A DNA stretch of 64,000 nucleotides, taken from CALECP01 sp964389925 (GTDB lineage: Bacteria; Chloroflexota; Anaerolineae; Promineifilales; Promineifilaceae). Below, one piece after another: positions 8,274 to 16,941 of the stretch. The notes beneath the pieces are model-generated. The model saw nothing but the letters and a program-made list of their open reading frames with translations, ran no database searches and was not told where the DNA came from. The stretch's first letter is position 1, and each line of letters opens with the position of its first letter. The stretch lies in the NCBI GenBank assembly GCA_964389925.1, contig CAYMGE010000012.1, positions 1 to 64,000 on the forward strand, written 5' to 3'. Position numbers and translations under genes: made by a program.

Positions 8274-9995
8274 TCATGAATCGCTTCGATGTTTGATGCT
8301 CTGGGCTGACGCTAGAATCAGACAGGCGGTAGCAACCAAAAAGAGTGGTGAGGGAATGCCATGTTGAACATCGGCCGATCCCGTCAGCCACCCCACCGCC
8401 GTCGGCACGCCCGGTTCCGTTCCCCAAATCAATTGACCATTGTGATATGCTGTCACTTGCCCCCATGCTGTCAACTCAGTTGCCGCCTGATAGGAGTAAT
8501 CATTCGTCTCGTCGTAGTTCGCCCAATCGACATGGTGTGTGCGGAGATGGATTTCTCCACTTGCATCCGAGCCAAAGACAACGCCATCGGTAAACCCTAC
8601 TTCGAGATATTGCATCCCTTCTGCTGTGCCAAACGTGCCAGTGATGTTTTCGCAACCGACTGCGGCCCAATCACAGAAGAAGTTCTCGGCCGAGGCCGCC
8701 TCATTCTGATACCAATAGCGCATCGTCAACTCACTCAGCGGCAGCGAGTGCGCCTGATTGTCAACTTGCAAGCGCAGTTTTCGCACGTTGTCAAATGGTG
8801 AATTGTCAGAGATATTAGTCGCCTCCACTTGCAGTTCAATCACTGTCTGCTTGGTCGCGCTGCCAACCGCATCGTAAATGTCGATCCGTCGGTCTACGAT
8901 GATGTTATCTATCGGCCGCGCATAGCTCAATAGATTCGCACGCACGCACGCCGCATCACAGTTTCCCATCCCCATCATCAACGCGGCCGCTCCCGCCACA
9001 AATGGCGTTGCCATCGAATGTCCTGTCCAACGCGCATAACGTCCACCATGATAAGCTGACAAAATGAATTCACCCGGCGCGTAAACGGTCACATCATTGC
9101 CAGAAAAGCGTGAGAGGACAGTGCGCCAATCGTTATTATCGGTCGCGGCGACAGAGATGACATTCTCATAGCTGGCGGGGTAGCCGATAACGTTGAGGCC
9201 GGCCGAGACGACCACCACAACGCCATTTTGTGCGGCATAGTTAATCGCGTCTTGCAGATATGGCTCATCGTGCAAGGTGTTACCGCTCAAATTGATGACA
9301 TTTGCACCTTGATTGACGGCATACACGATCCCCTGCGCCACATCGAAATTCAAACCGCGCCCATTGCTGTCAAAAATACGGACAGGCAGAATTGTTGCAT
9401 CTGGTGCCACGCTGGCGATGATCCCCGCAACATGGCTGCCATGCCCCGCCCCCTCATCAAATTGCCAGTCCCCATCGGTATCACTACCGTCTGCTACATC
9501 ATCCGCACTTGTATCTCCGCTGACAAAATCATAGCCATCTATCAGATGCTCGGAAAGTAACGGATGGGCGAATTCCACGCCAGTGTCTAACACAGCAATG
9601 GTTATGCCAGCCCCGCGACTGAGCGTATGTGCTTGCGAGACGCGCAACACGTCGAGTGCGGCCTGATTTTCAACCTCTTCAACTGTGCCAGCCGTGGGCG
9701 CAGCTTCCAAAATATCACCTGTTGCGACGATGTAGCTGGGGCGTGCGTCGAGTGTGCTGTCGGCATAGATAGCCGTGATGCGTGGATCGGTGGCTAACGT
9801 CAGTGCGGCTTCGACTCGATAGAGCGACAGCTCTGGAAGTTGTGCTAGAACAGCGATGTCGTGATCGGTGGCGATTTGGGTGATTGTGTGTTCGGCCGAG
9901 ATCGCCACCACAACCGCCTCATCCTCCGCATAAACAGCCTCACTAAATAACAGTGTTACCAATAGTAAAAGTATTCCAACCTGTCGCATTTTCAT
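8274..9995 (-). CDS. exported S8 subtilisin with CBM3-like module and C-terminal anchor
   Basis: 573-residue serine protease. Signal peptide 1-22 (ending AVYA), pro-region to about 110, peptidase S8 domain about 115-365 with Asp137 (AVLDTGVE), His185 (GHGSHVAG) and Ser327 (GHSMATP). Two features are odd. The oxyanion-hole segment normally SAGN reads SAGLN, with Leu267 in the Asn position or an insertion; and GTSMATP is GHSMATP. Residues about 375-525 (LRLQVDN..., SELTMRYWYQN, IHLRTHHVDWANYDET) resemble a family 3 carbohydrate-binding module. A hydrophobic helix plus KHR near the C terminus suggests membrane anchoring. Start at 9995, where ATG overlaps the CHAT stop (ATGA) behind AGGAAG. Last gene of the sigma/CHAT operon, so probably its extracytoplasmic effector. 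Confidence 0.9.
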   Translation of the reverse strand: MKMRQVGILLLLVTLLFSEAVYAEDEAVVVAISAEHTITQIATDHDIAVLAQLPELSLYRVEAALTLATDPRITAIYADSTLDARPSYIVATGDILEAAPTAGTVEEVENQAALDVLRVSQAHTLSRGAGITIAVLDTGVEFAHPLLSEHLIDGYDFVSGDTSADDVADGSDTDGDWQFDEGAGHGSHVAGIIASVAPDATILPVRIFDSNGRGLNFDVAQGIVYAVNQGANVINLSGNTLHDEPYLQDAINYAAQNGVVVVVSAGLNVIGYPASYENVISVAATDNNDWRTVLSRFSGNDVTVYAPGEFILSAYHGGRYARWTGHSMATPFVAGAAALMMGMGNCDAACVRANLLSYARPIDNIIVDRRIDIYDAVGSATKQTVIELQVEATNISDNSPFDNVRKLRLQVDNQAHSLPLSELTMRYWYQNEAASAENFFCDWAAVGCENITGTFGTAEGMQYLEVGFTDGVVFGSDASGEIHLRTHHVDWANYDETNDYSYQAATELTAWGQVTAYHNGQLIWGTEPGVPTAVGWLTGSADVQHGIPSPLFLVATACLILASAQSIKHRSDS

Positions 9996-12814
9996 CGTAC
10001 TATCTTCCTGCTTAATCTCAAATTTGGATTTCCCGTCACGACAAACGCTGCCCAAAAATAGGGATGCGTGTACTCATTTTTCAGTGCAATTTGTGCATCT
10101 CGCAAGGCGGTTGCCACCGTCATGCCCGTCTGCAACCGTGCATAGAACAGCCTCATTAACTGTTCTGTCACCTTGTCATCAACCATCCACAAGCTAACCA
10201 CGAGTGACCGCGCCCCTGCTGCAAAAAACCCGCGACATAGCCCCACCAGTTCATCACCCGTCGCTACCTGATGTTGATGCGTCTCGCACGCACTCAATGT
10301 AATCAGCGGCGGGACGGTGGGCAGTGTGTAAATATCATGTACGCTCATCCAGCCGCTGGCTAACTTGAGCGCAGAAAAAAGCGGATTGTCAGCGCGAAAT
10401 GTGGCATGTGTCGCTAAGTGCAACAGTTGATAATCTGATAAATCATCGAGATTAGCTCTACCATTTAGGCGCAACTCAGCCTGTTCACCAAACAGCGACG
10501 CGACCCCTTGCGCTTCACTCGTCGCGTGCGGGATGTGCGGATCATCGACCCCGATGACGAGCGTTCGTTTTGCCATCGTAGTGGCTGGGCGCAACGTGTG
10601 GGAGAAGACAGAAGCACTTGGTGCGAGCGAAAACGTGTGGTGTGTCAGCAAATAGTTTTCACCATCAAACAGTGCATGGAACGGAACGCTGTGCAGTAGA
10701 CCGTGTGGGACAATCACAACATTTTTAGTGGTCACGCGCTTTGCAATCGGCCGCCAGATTGCGCCGTAAATCTGCTCTAAACAACTATCGCAGCTATGCC
10801 GAAGCTGTCGTGCATAGCGCGTGCGATACTTTTTGCTGTAGTTGAATTTGTTGATTTGAAAGCGTAACTGCGCGACCTGAGCACCGACTGCCTCCTCACT
10901 TACCGCCAATCCTCGCACCCATAATTCATTCTCGTCAATGCCAAAGACAACAATCTCTCCATCAACCGCTGCATATTCAAGTAAGAGCGTGTCGGGCGGC
11001 AACTGTTCACGCAGTCTGGCTAATGTGATCGTTTGCTGGCCTAGCGGTGCAATTAAATCACGATTGTGTGCGCGGTTGTGTAGTTCAGTCAGGCGGCGTT
11101 CACGCTTGGCAATTTCCTCTGTTAACTGTGTGTGCTGACGACGTGTTGGGTCATCTTGGGGCGTGTTGAGGCGATTGTAATACCAATTTAGCTCTTGCTT
11201 GATCTGTTGTAGCTCATCGAGTGGTGTGTCAGCACGGGAGGTGGTGCGTGCTAGTTGGTCAAGCAGCGCACGAGAGCGAGCGCGTTCGACTGTCTCAAAT
11301 GCTTCAGTGCGTGATTCGGCCGAATTTACCTTCAAACACAGCCCAACTAGTCTTTCATAAACCGCCAACTTGTCGCTTAAAAATGCGAGCTTGTAATCCT
11401 GCGCCCCGATTGACGTATGTAGTCGCTCTAAGTTGGCGACAGCAGCACGATAGTGCTGGCGTGCCGCTGTCAGCTCATCCCTCAGTTCTGCGACGCGCCC
11501 TAACCCGTCATGACATAAAAAGATCAGCGGGGGCAGCAAGTCAGTTGTCAAAGTCAACGCACGTGCAAAATAAGTTTCTGCTTGCGAAACATCATGTTTG
11601 AACAATGCGACCTCGCCCAATAATAAATCACACTGCGCGATGCGATTGGGAAGTTGTGCCATCTCAAACGTAGCGCGACTGCTCTGCACGATCTCAACAA
11701 TCTGGGCATCTGCGGGGCTGCGTCGCCAATCGAATAGAGCGCGATAGAGCGTGGCGATAGCTTGCCAGACGGGATTATTTTCGGCCGAAAAAATCGCCTG
11801 TGCTCGTTCCAATGCCACAATCGCCGCTGTAAACTGGTCGTTATGTGCGAGTGCGGCGGCGTGGTTGAGATGTAGGCGGCCGATTTCAAACGACATTCCT
11901 GCTGACTCAAAGTTTGGCAACGCATTCTCGACCTGTTGCTGTGCCTCATGCCAAAGGTTGAGCGCAAGATAGAAATCACTGCGATGCAGGTCAACTTGTG
12001 CCTGCTCCATCCCATTTTCTTGTGCCACAAAGACTGCACGCGCTTGGGCTGCATCAATCAACGCCTGTTGATAGTCGCCCTGACTGCCGCGCAAATAGGC
12101 AAGATTGAGATCAATTTGCGCGACGACGCTTTGCATATCGGCCGTTGCAAAAAAGGCTCGCGCCGCCCGTGACTGCTGCTCTGCTTGGCGAAAGTCGTTC
12201 AACTCTGTCAGCACAATCGCTGCGTTGCCTTGTGCCATTGCTACATGTTGCGGCGCATTCGTGGCGGCAAATAATGTTTCCGCCTCTAAAAACGCATCAC
12301 GTGCCAGCTCAAACTTCGATTGCCGCGCGGCAATCAGGCCACTGTTGAGCAAAATTTTTGCGCGGGTCAGTGCATCGGGATTGTCATTTAATATCGCTTG
12401 TGCTAACTGCTCGGCTTCCGTATAGCGTCCCAAAAATTGCAGTACGCCGATTTGCCCAACCGCCACACGCGCTGCCTCCTGTGGTAAGTTGAGCGCGTGA
12501 TAGATCATCGCGGCCGCCTCGTACTGTTCTAATGCGCGTGGCTGCTGGCCAAGCAACATGCGTGCATTGGCCTCAACGTGGTGCGCGGCTGCCTTTGTCG
12601 CCGTGTGCTGCCAGAAATCAGCCACATTTCTCAGCAACTCAGCAATTTGCAACGCAACTTGTGGATTGGCGCGTTCAAAATGAGTCGCTCGTTCTCGCCA
12701 TTGCGTGACCAGCTCTGGCTCATAGCTAGGGGCATATTCTTGCAACCAAATCAGTTGGTTCTCGGCCGATTCATTGTGCAAGCTGTCGTATTGTGTGGTC
12801 ATGACCAGACGCAA
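9992..12814 (-). CDS. TPR-CHAT protein, caspase-like protease
   Basis: About 940 residues. The N-terminal two thirds (about 70-470) are tetratricopeptide repeats; a charged helical linker follows (EITAKRERRLTELHNRAHNR-like segment near 580). The C-terminal 300 residues are a CHAT domain, a clan CD cysteine protease related to caspases and separase. The predicted dyad is present: His in LLHLATHATF (about residue 801) and Cys in LITLSACETH (about 845). CHAT proteases cleave specific partner proteins once their sensor region is triggered. Start is a TTG at 12814, or the ATG at 12802; no strong ribosome site separates them. It lies between a small beta-domain protein (10-base gap) and the subtilisin (4-base overlap), under an ECF sigma gene. 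Confidence 0.9.
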   Translation of the reverse strand: MRLVMTTQYDSLHNESAENQLIWLQEYAPSYEPELVTQWRERATHFERANPQVALQIAELLRNVADFWQHTATKAAAHHVEANARMLLGQQPRALEQYEAAAMIYHALNLPQEAARVAVGQIGVLQFLGRYTEAEQLAQAILNDNPDALTRAKILLNSGLIAARQSKFELARDAFLEAETLFAATNAPQHVAMAQGNAAIVLTELNDFRQAEQQSRAARAFFATADMQSVVAQIDLNLAYLRGSQGDYQQALIDAAQARAVFVAQENGMEQAQVDLHRSDFYLALNLWHEAQQQVENALPNFESAGMSFEIGRLHLNHAAALAHNDQFTAAIVALERAQAIFSAENNPVWQAIATLYRALFDWRRSPADAQIVEIVQSSRATFEMAQLPNRIAQCDLLLGEVALFKHDVSQAETYFARALTLTTDLLPPLIFLCHDGLGRVAELRDELTAARQHYRAAVANLERLHTSIGAQDYKLAFLSDKLAVYERLVGLCLKVNSAESRTEAFETVERARSRALLDQLARTTSRADTPLDELQQIKQELNWYYNRLNTPQDDPTRRQHTQLTEEIAKRERRLTELHNRAHNRDLIAPLGQQTITLARLREQLPPDTLLLEYAAVDGEIVVFGIDENELWVRGLAVSEEAVGAQVAQLRFQINKFNYSKKYRTRYARQLRHSCDSCLEQIYGAIWRPIAKRVTTKNVVIVPHGLLHSVPFHALFDGENYLLTHHTFSLAPSASVFSHTLRPATTMAKRTLVIGVDDPHIPHATSEAQGVASLFGEQAELRLNGRANLDDLSDYQLLHLATHATFRADNPLFSALKLASGWMSVHDIYTLPTVPPLITLSACETHQHQVATGDELVGLCRGFFAAGARSLVVSLWMVDDKVTEQLMRLFYARLQTGMTVATALRDAQIALKNEYTHPYFWAAFVVTGNPNLRLSRKIVR

Positions 12815-12823
12815 AGACCCCGT

Positions 12824-13339
12824 TTACTGCAAATTGTTCAGGGAAAACTGAACATCTTGTGTTGGCAGAAAGGCAGTCAGCACATAGTCACCTTTAGGCA
12901 AGGTGGAAAACGTGAAGCGTCCTAAGCTATCAGCGATGCGATCTTGCGTGATGTTATCGGTTGATTTCAGCCCAATTTGGATCCCTTCTAGCGTCACAAC
13001 GTCATCGACCGTCAGTAGTTGCCCGTGTAGGGTGAGATGATCTTCGTCGATAGGGACAATTTGAACGTCGAGATCATACTCCCCTGCCTCAAACAGCAGT
13101 TGCCGCTCCATCACCGCACCGCGTACCCCGACGGGCAACCCATTTGTCCAACTGTCAAACTGAAGCTCGGCCGATTGCCGCCGACGCTCCCCCACCTGCT
13201 TCTGTCGCTGTTGAAACAATGCACCAACACGCTGAAGCAATTCGGCGGCCGGCGTTGGTAACCGCAGCTTTTGCAATGCGCTGTCTTGCGTTGTTTCATC
13301 ATCTGACTGAAGCTGTTCGAGAAGGGTTTTATCGTGCAT
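12824..13339 (-). CDS. small protein with carboxypeptidase-regulatory-like beta domain
   Basis: 171 residues from the ATG at 13339 (MHDKTLLEQL). The first 60 or so residues are helical and charged, like the N-terminal part of anti-sigma or sensor proteins but without a membrane segment. The C-terminal half (ILHGQLLTVDDVVTLEGIQI-like strands, then LGRFTFSTLPKGDYVLTAFL) matches the beta-sandwich of CarboxypepD_reg-like domains. The position directly after the sigma gene and before CHAT suggests it regulates or senses for the sigma factor. I see no zinc-binding HxxxCxxC, so it is not a classic ZAS anti-sigma. Role inferred from context only. Confidence 0.75.
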   Translation of the reverse strand: MHDKTLLEQLQSDDETTQDSALQKLRLPTPAAELLQRVGALFQQRQKQVGERRRQSAELQFDSWTNGLPVGVRGAVMERQLLFEAGEYDLDVQIVPIDEDHLTLHGQLLTVDDVVTLEGIQIGLKSTDNITQDRIADSLGRFTFSTLPKGDYVLTAFLPTQDVQFSLNNLQ

Positions 13340-13351
13340 TGTTGTTTTAAA

Positions 13352-13378
13352 GAGTCCATTTTTCAAAAAAATGGACTC
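13352..13378 (-). terminator. perfect 12-bp hairpin between sigma factor and downstream genes
   Basis: GAGTCCATTTTT, a three-base loop, and AAAAATGGACTC pair perfectly. On the coding (minus) strand the hairpin ends 12 bases before the ATG of the next gene and is followed by CTTTAAAAC rather than a long U tract. It could be a partial terminator or attenuator that lowers expression of the CHAT/protease genes relative to the sigma gene, or an mRNA-processing site. Confidence 0.55.
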
Positions 13379-13420
13379 GCTCTTTTCAGTACAGAGGGAA
13401 GATTGACCGAAAAAATACAT

Positions 13421-13969
13421 CTATTGTTCGACAATCGCCAACTTTCGTCGCAATTTGTCTAAACAGCGTCGCCGTGTTGCGCCAATGCTGCCTAGCGCGA
13501 TGCCCATTTCGGCCGATACTGTCTCATAGCTGTCTGGAGGTTCTTCTAGAAATAGCCGCGTCAATAGATCACGGCAGCGTTCCGAAAGTAGGGCGACAGC
13601 CTGAACAACCATTTGCCGCTGCTCCCACAGCATAATTTCTTGTTCAACCGATTCACCTTCTATCTCAAATGAGTCAGGCAGTTGCTCATCTGTGCGGCGA
13701 CGGAAAAAATGGATGCAGTGACGGCGTGTGACGGTGACGAGCCATGCGCTTAGTTTTGTTTGGTCTTGCAGTTGGTTGAGCTTATTGAGCAGCGTCACGC
13801 ACGTTTGCTGAAAAATTTCATCAGCAGCCATTTGGGAGAGGTTGAAACGCAGCGGGATGGCATAGATTAAGTTAGCGTAGCGGCCGATGAGCGTCTCCCA
13901 AGCCAGTCCATCACCTTCCATACAGGCAGCTATTAATTCAGAATCTGTCAGATATTGATTGTCGATCAC
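13421..13969 (-). CDS. ECF-type sigma-70 family factor
   Basis: 182 residues with sigma region 2 (SELIAACMEGDGLAWETLIGRY, then AADEIFQQTCVTLLNKLNQL and SAWLVTVTRRHCIHFFRRR) and region 4 (LSERCRDLLTRLFLEEPPDS, ETVSAEMGIALGSIGATRRR). It directs RNA polymerase to a specific promoter set, presumably including its own operon. Start is GTG at 13969 with GAGGA seven bases ahead. The gene has a clear housekeeping-type promoter at 13999-14028. It heads the operon sigma, small beta protein, CHAT, subtilisin, so its activation would be expected to raise the proteases. Confidence 0.92.
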   Translation of the reverse strand: MIDNQYLTDSELIAACMEGDGLAWETLIGRYANLIYAIPLRFNLSQMAADEIFQQTCVTLLNKLNQLQDQTKLSAWLVTVTRRHCIHFFRRRTDEQLPDSFEIEGESVEQEIMLWEQRQMVVQAVALLSERCRDLLTRLFLEEPPDSYETVSAEMGIALGSIGATRRRCLDKLRRKLAIVEQ

Positions 13970-13998
13970 AAACTATCCTCTTCTCATGGTCTGGCTCG

Positions 13999-14028
13999 AT
14001 TATACCATCCTGATTTCTACTTATTCAA
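13999..14028 (-). promoter_or_regulatory. promoter of the sigma-CHAT-subtilisin operon
   Basis: On the minus strand, TTGAAT (14028-14023), an 18-base spacer and TATAAT (14004-13999). The GTG start follows 29 bases downstream with a GAGGA ribosome site. A consensus -10 implies the sigma gene has basal expression from the housekeeping sigma factor. Confidence 0.7.
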
Positions 14029-14089
14029 TTGTCAGAGCATCTTTGCGTGAAATAGTAAAAATCTCTTCCTCATTTGAGGTCTTTTGTGA

Positions 14090-15022
14090 TTATTTGTTAC
14101 TCTGTATGAATCCAAATACTTCATACATGATTTTTGCGGCCGCCAACGATGTCACATCAGAAATATCGAGTGGCGGGCTGACTTCAACAATATCCATCGC
14201 TCTGACGGGCAAATTCTCAAAGATAATGCGTAAAAATTCGAGACCTTCACGCAAGCTCATACCACCATGTTCGGGTGTGCCGGTGCCGGGGGCTGTAGCG
14301 GGATCGAAACCGTCAATGTCTACACTCATATACAGTGCATCAACACCCTGCATCTGCTCGACGATTTCGTAAGCGATGGTTTCAATGCCACACTTGTAGA
14401 CGCTGCGGGCCGTATGCCAGCCAATTGTCGGATTATTAGCATAAAATTCGAGTTCTTCAGAGAGGAAGGAGCGTAATCCGACAAAAGCGAGGTTGTCACA
14501 GGAGAGGTTTGGCTGCTCGATATTGCGGCGAGCGGTATTAGCGTGACTCCATGGATGACCGCCAAAATTGTCGGCGAGATCAGCATGAGAGTCCCATTGA
14601 ATGTAACCGACTTTCTTGTCTGAGAACGTTTTGGCAAATGCTTTGAAGAGCGGAATGCCGACGCTATGGTCGCCACCGATGAAGATAGGCAACTTATGGT
14701 CACCGTTGAGGATGTCGAATGCTTGCTTTTCGACATTGCCAAAGTAGCGTTCCCAATTCAGATCATGCTCAATGTCGCCATAATCTCTGACCCGCACACG
14801 CAAAATTTCCCCTTCCTCTGTTGTGTAGGCGAGGTGTGGTGTGAGGCTGCGAATTACTTCGGGGGCGTGCTGTGTACCGTCGCGCCAACTCACAGCATTG
14901 TCGAACGGGATGCCCATCACAGCGATTTCTGCGTCGGGGTCGGAGCTGGCAAGGCCACTCCAAAGAGAATGATGTTCTACTAACTTGGACATAAGACGTG
15001 TGGTGCCGAGCGTCATCTGCAT
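14090..15022 (-). CDS. speB: agmatinase / arginase family ureohydrolase
   Basis: 310-residue binuclear manganese hydrolase; agmatinase would convert agmatine to putrescine and urea. All metal motifs are visible: FIGGDHS, QWDSHADL and SVDIDGFDP, followed by PGTGTPEHGG. Ureohydrolases that act on agmatine and arginine share these, so agmatinase is chosen mainly because a full polyamine transporter follows on the opposite strand. The start may be the ATG at 15022, 15016 or a later one (MSKLVEHH); none has a clear ribosome site. A promoter candidate lies at 15042-15071. Divergent from the Lrp-type regulator, which could control it through the shared 300-base spacer. Confidence 0.88.
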   Translation of the reverse strand: MQMTLGTTRLMSKLVEHHSLWSGLASSDPDAEIAVMGIPFDNAVSWRDGTQHAPEVIRSLTPHLAYTTEEGEILRVRVRDYGDIEHDLNWERYFGNVEKQAFDILNGDHKLPIFIGGDHSVGIPLFKAFAKTFSDKKVGYIQWDSHADLADNFGGHPWSHANTARRNIEQPNLSCDNLAFVGLRSFLSEELEFYANNPTIGWHTARSVYKCGIETIAYEIVEQMQGVDALYMSVDIDGFDPATAPGTGTPEHGGMSLREGLEFLRIIFENLPVRAMDIVEVSPPLDISDVTSLAAAKIMYEVFGFIQSNK

Positions 15023-15041
15023 GAACTAAGCACCGCGTTTA

Positions 15042-15071
15042 ATGATAGTGTGGGTTTTTCCAGAAGATCAA
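15042..15071 (-). promoter_or_regulatory. candidate promoter for the agmatinase gene
   Basis: Minus strand TTGATC (15071-15066), 18 bases, TATCAT (15047-15042). The start codon follows about 20 bases later. It is a moderate match in the right place. Confidence 0.45.
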
Positions 15072-15260
15072 CGTCGCCCACTTAAAAATCAGGATGCACG
15101 CTAATATCTGCGCCATAGTAGTATGCGCCGTCGGGTTGATGGTGATTTCCACTACTATTTTCCCCGACTATCGTCCTGAATGGCTATTCTATTCCGACAA
15201 TCAGTCACGTCAATTAATTTCATCATTTTTGTGTAAAAGCGACGAGTTTCACGCTAACGC

Positions 15261-15288
15261 TTGACAAATACGATCATCAGCGTAGAAT
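15261..15288 (+). promoter_or_regulatory. promoter of the Lrp regulator and pot operon
   Basis: TTGACA (15261-15266), 16-base spacer, TAGAAT (15283-15288). The expected transcript starts near 15295, 26 bases before the ATG at 15321. The TTG of this -35 box is in frame with the regulator, so an automatic gene caller could mistake it for a start. Confidence 0.72.
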
Positions 15289-15320
15289 TCCCCCAACTTG
15301 CCGATATTCGTAAAAGTTAT

Positions 15321-15761
15321 ATGGATAAACTTGACCGCGCAATTCTTTCCCATCTCCAAGCAGATGGACGTAAACCGTACACTGAGATCGCTAAGGCATT
15401 GGGTGTGACAGAAGGAACAATTCGCAAGCGAGCGGCACGCCTACTTGCAGAGGATGTCATTCGTATTATCGGTTTGGTTGAGCCACACAAAGTTGGTTTT
15501 AATGCCCCTGCGATCATTCATATTTCGGTTAATCCACCTAATTTAGAAGAAGCGGCACAAGCAATTTGTGCATTTCCTGAAGTCAGCTATTTGTTAATGG
15601 TTTCCGGTGAGTATGATTTGATGGTTGAGGTACGCTGTCGGGATCGGGAGCATTTTGCGAGTTTCTTGCGGGAACAGCTACAAAAGGTGAACGGGATCAC
15701 ACGGACGGTTTCGGCGATGGTTTTGCACACGTATAAATTGGAAGAGGTAAGCGTGATGTAG
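15321..15761 (+). CDS. Lrp/AsnC family transcriptional regulator
   Basis: 146 residues from MDKLDRAILS. N-terminal helix-turn-helix (YTEIAKALGVTEGTIRKRAA) and a C-terminal effector-binding RAM domain (FPEVSYLLMVSGEYDLMVEV). Proteins of this family bind amino acids or related metabolites as octamers. It is the first gene of the potABCD operon and divergent from the ureohydrolase gene, so it probably senses a polyamine precursor such as arginine or lysine and controls both directions. The start at 15321 is preferred because the upstream in-frame TTG lies in the -35 box. Confidence 0.9.
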   Translation: MDKLDRAILSHLQADGRKPYTEIAKALGVTEGTIRKRAARLLAEDVIRIIGLVEPHKVGFNAPAIIHISVNPPNLEEAAQAICAFPEVSYLLMVSGEYDLMVEVRCRDREHFASFLREQLQKVNGITRTVSAMVLHTYKLEEVSVM

Positions 15762-15781
15762 GACAGGCTGTTCGCCTGTCC
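15761..15781 (+). repeat. intercistronic hairpin, regulator/potA
   Basis: GGACAGGC, loop TGTTC, GCCTGTCC: a perfect 8-bp stem beginning on the last base of the regulator stop codon and ending just before the potA ribosome site. One of a series of structurally alike but sequence-different hairpins in the operon gaps of this window. Confidence 0.7.
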
Positions 15782-15793
15782 AAATGGAGAAGG

Positions 15794-16882
15794 ATGACCA
15801 CAAGCGTAAAAATCGAAAACGTGACAAAGCAATTTGGCGATGTGACAGCAGTTGACAACATCTCGCTGGAGATTCCAGATGGGGAATTTTTCTCGCTGCT
15901 GGGGCCGAGTGGATGCGGCAAGACGACAACCTTGCGAATGATTGCGGGGTTTGAGCAGCCGACATATGGCGAGCTTTACATCATGGGTCAGCCAGTGGCA
16001 GGCGTTCCCGCATTTCGTCGTCCTGTCAACACCGTTTTCCAGAATTACGCGCTTTTTCCCCACATGACGGTTGAGCAGAACGTGGCGTTTGGGTTACAAA
16101 TGTCAAAAGTGCCGAAGGCGGACATTGCGACACGAGTAGCGGGTGCATTGCGGCGCGTGCAGATGGAAGGGTTTGCGGAACGCAAGCCAACGCAGCTTTC
16201 AGGTGGGCAGAAACAGCGAATTGCGCTGGCGAGGGCGTTGGTCAATCGGCCGAAAGTTCTCCTCCTCGACGAACCCCTCGGCGCACTCGACCTCAAACTG
16301 CGTAAGGCAATGCAGCTCGAACTCAAGCAAATTCAATCTGAAGTCGGTATTACCTTTATCTACGTGACGCATGACCAAGAGGAAGCCCTCACGATGTCAG
16401 ATCGCATCGCGGTGATGAATGCGGGGCATATCGCACAGGTCGGCAAGGCACAGGAAATCTATGAGCATCCTGCGAATCGCTTTGTCGCGGACTTTATCGG
16501 TGAAACAAACTTTATCAACGGAACCGTAATCGAGTCGGGCAAATACACAACGTTGGAATCGAACGGCGTGCTGTTTGGCGGTGTGGCGCGAGAGACGTTG
16601 GCACAGGGAACAGTTGCGGTTGTTGCAATTCGGCCGGAAAAGATTTGGCTGTATTCGGCCGATAGTAACATTCCCGAAAATCGGCGTGTCAAGCTCGATG
16701 GTGTGGTTAGCGAAGCGACTTACATCGGCACGGACACGCGCTATCAAGTTGACCTCGCAACAGGGGATGCGATGGTTGTGCGGGTGCAGAATTTGGGAAG
16801 TGAAAATGTGTTGGCGTTTCGGAATGGGGATCGGGTGGAAGTGCAGTTTTCGGCCGATAATGCCCAAGTTCTCACAGAATAA
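15794..16882 (+). CDS. potA: spermidine/putrescine ABC transporter ATPase
   Basis: 362-residue ATPase of the polyamine importer. Walker A GPSGCGKTTT, Q-loop VFQNYALFPHMT, signature LSGGQKQRIALARAL, Walker B VLLLDEPLGALD and switch His in VTHDQEEALT. A C-terminal TOBE-type beta domain (about 245-360) is typical of PotA and MalK. GGAGAAGG directly precedes the ATG. The neighbours are the two permeases and the binding protein in the order A-B-C-D. Confidence 0.95.
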   Translation: MTTSVKIENVTKQFGDVTAVDNISLEIPDGEFFSLLGPSGCGKTTTLRMIAGFEQPTYGELYIMGQPVAGVPAFRRPVNTVFQNYALFPHMTVEQNVAFGLQMSKVPKADIATRVAGALRRVQMEGFAERKPTQLSGGQKQRIALARALVNRPKVLLLDEPLGALDLKLRKAMQLELKQIQSEVGITFIYVTHDQEEALTMSDRIAVMNAGHIAQVGKAQEIYEHPANRFVADFIGETNFINGTVIESGKYTTLESNGVLFGGVARETLAQGTVAVVAIRPEKIWLYSADSNIPENRRVKLDGVVSEATYIGTDTRYQVDLATGDAMVVRVQNLGSENVLAFRNGDRVEVQFSADNAQVLTE

Positions 16883-16886
16883 GACA

Positions 16887-16937
16887 GGTGTTCAGTAGGT
16901 CGGTATTCGGCAGGCAATCCACCGAACACCAAATACT
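16887..16937 (+). repeat. intercistronic hairpin, potA/potB
   Basis: The gap holds GGTGTTCAGTAGGTCGGTAT continuing to TTCGG, and after a short loop the imperfect complement CCGAACACCAAATACT. The arms use the word CGGTATTCGG that recurs at two other operon gaps (20344-20409 and 34817-34878). The structure ends a few bases before the potB ATG. Confidence 0.55.
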
Positions 16938-16941
16938 AAAG

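Noticed and set aside
15261..15320. Upstream TTG start for the Lrp-type regulator
   Set aside because: The TTG is the start of a TTGACA -35 box with a proper -10 behind it, so this stretch is promoter, not coding.
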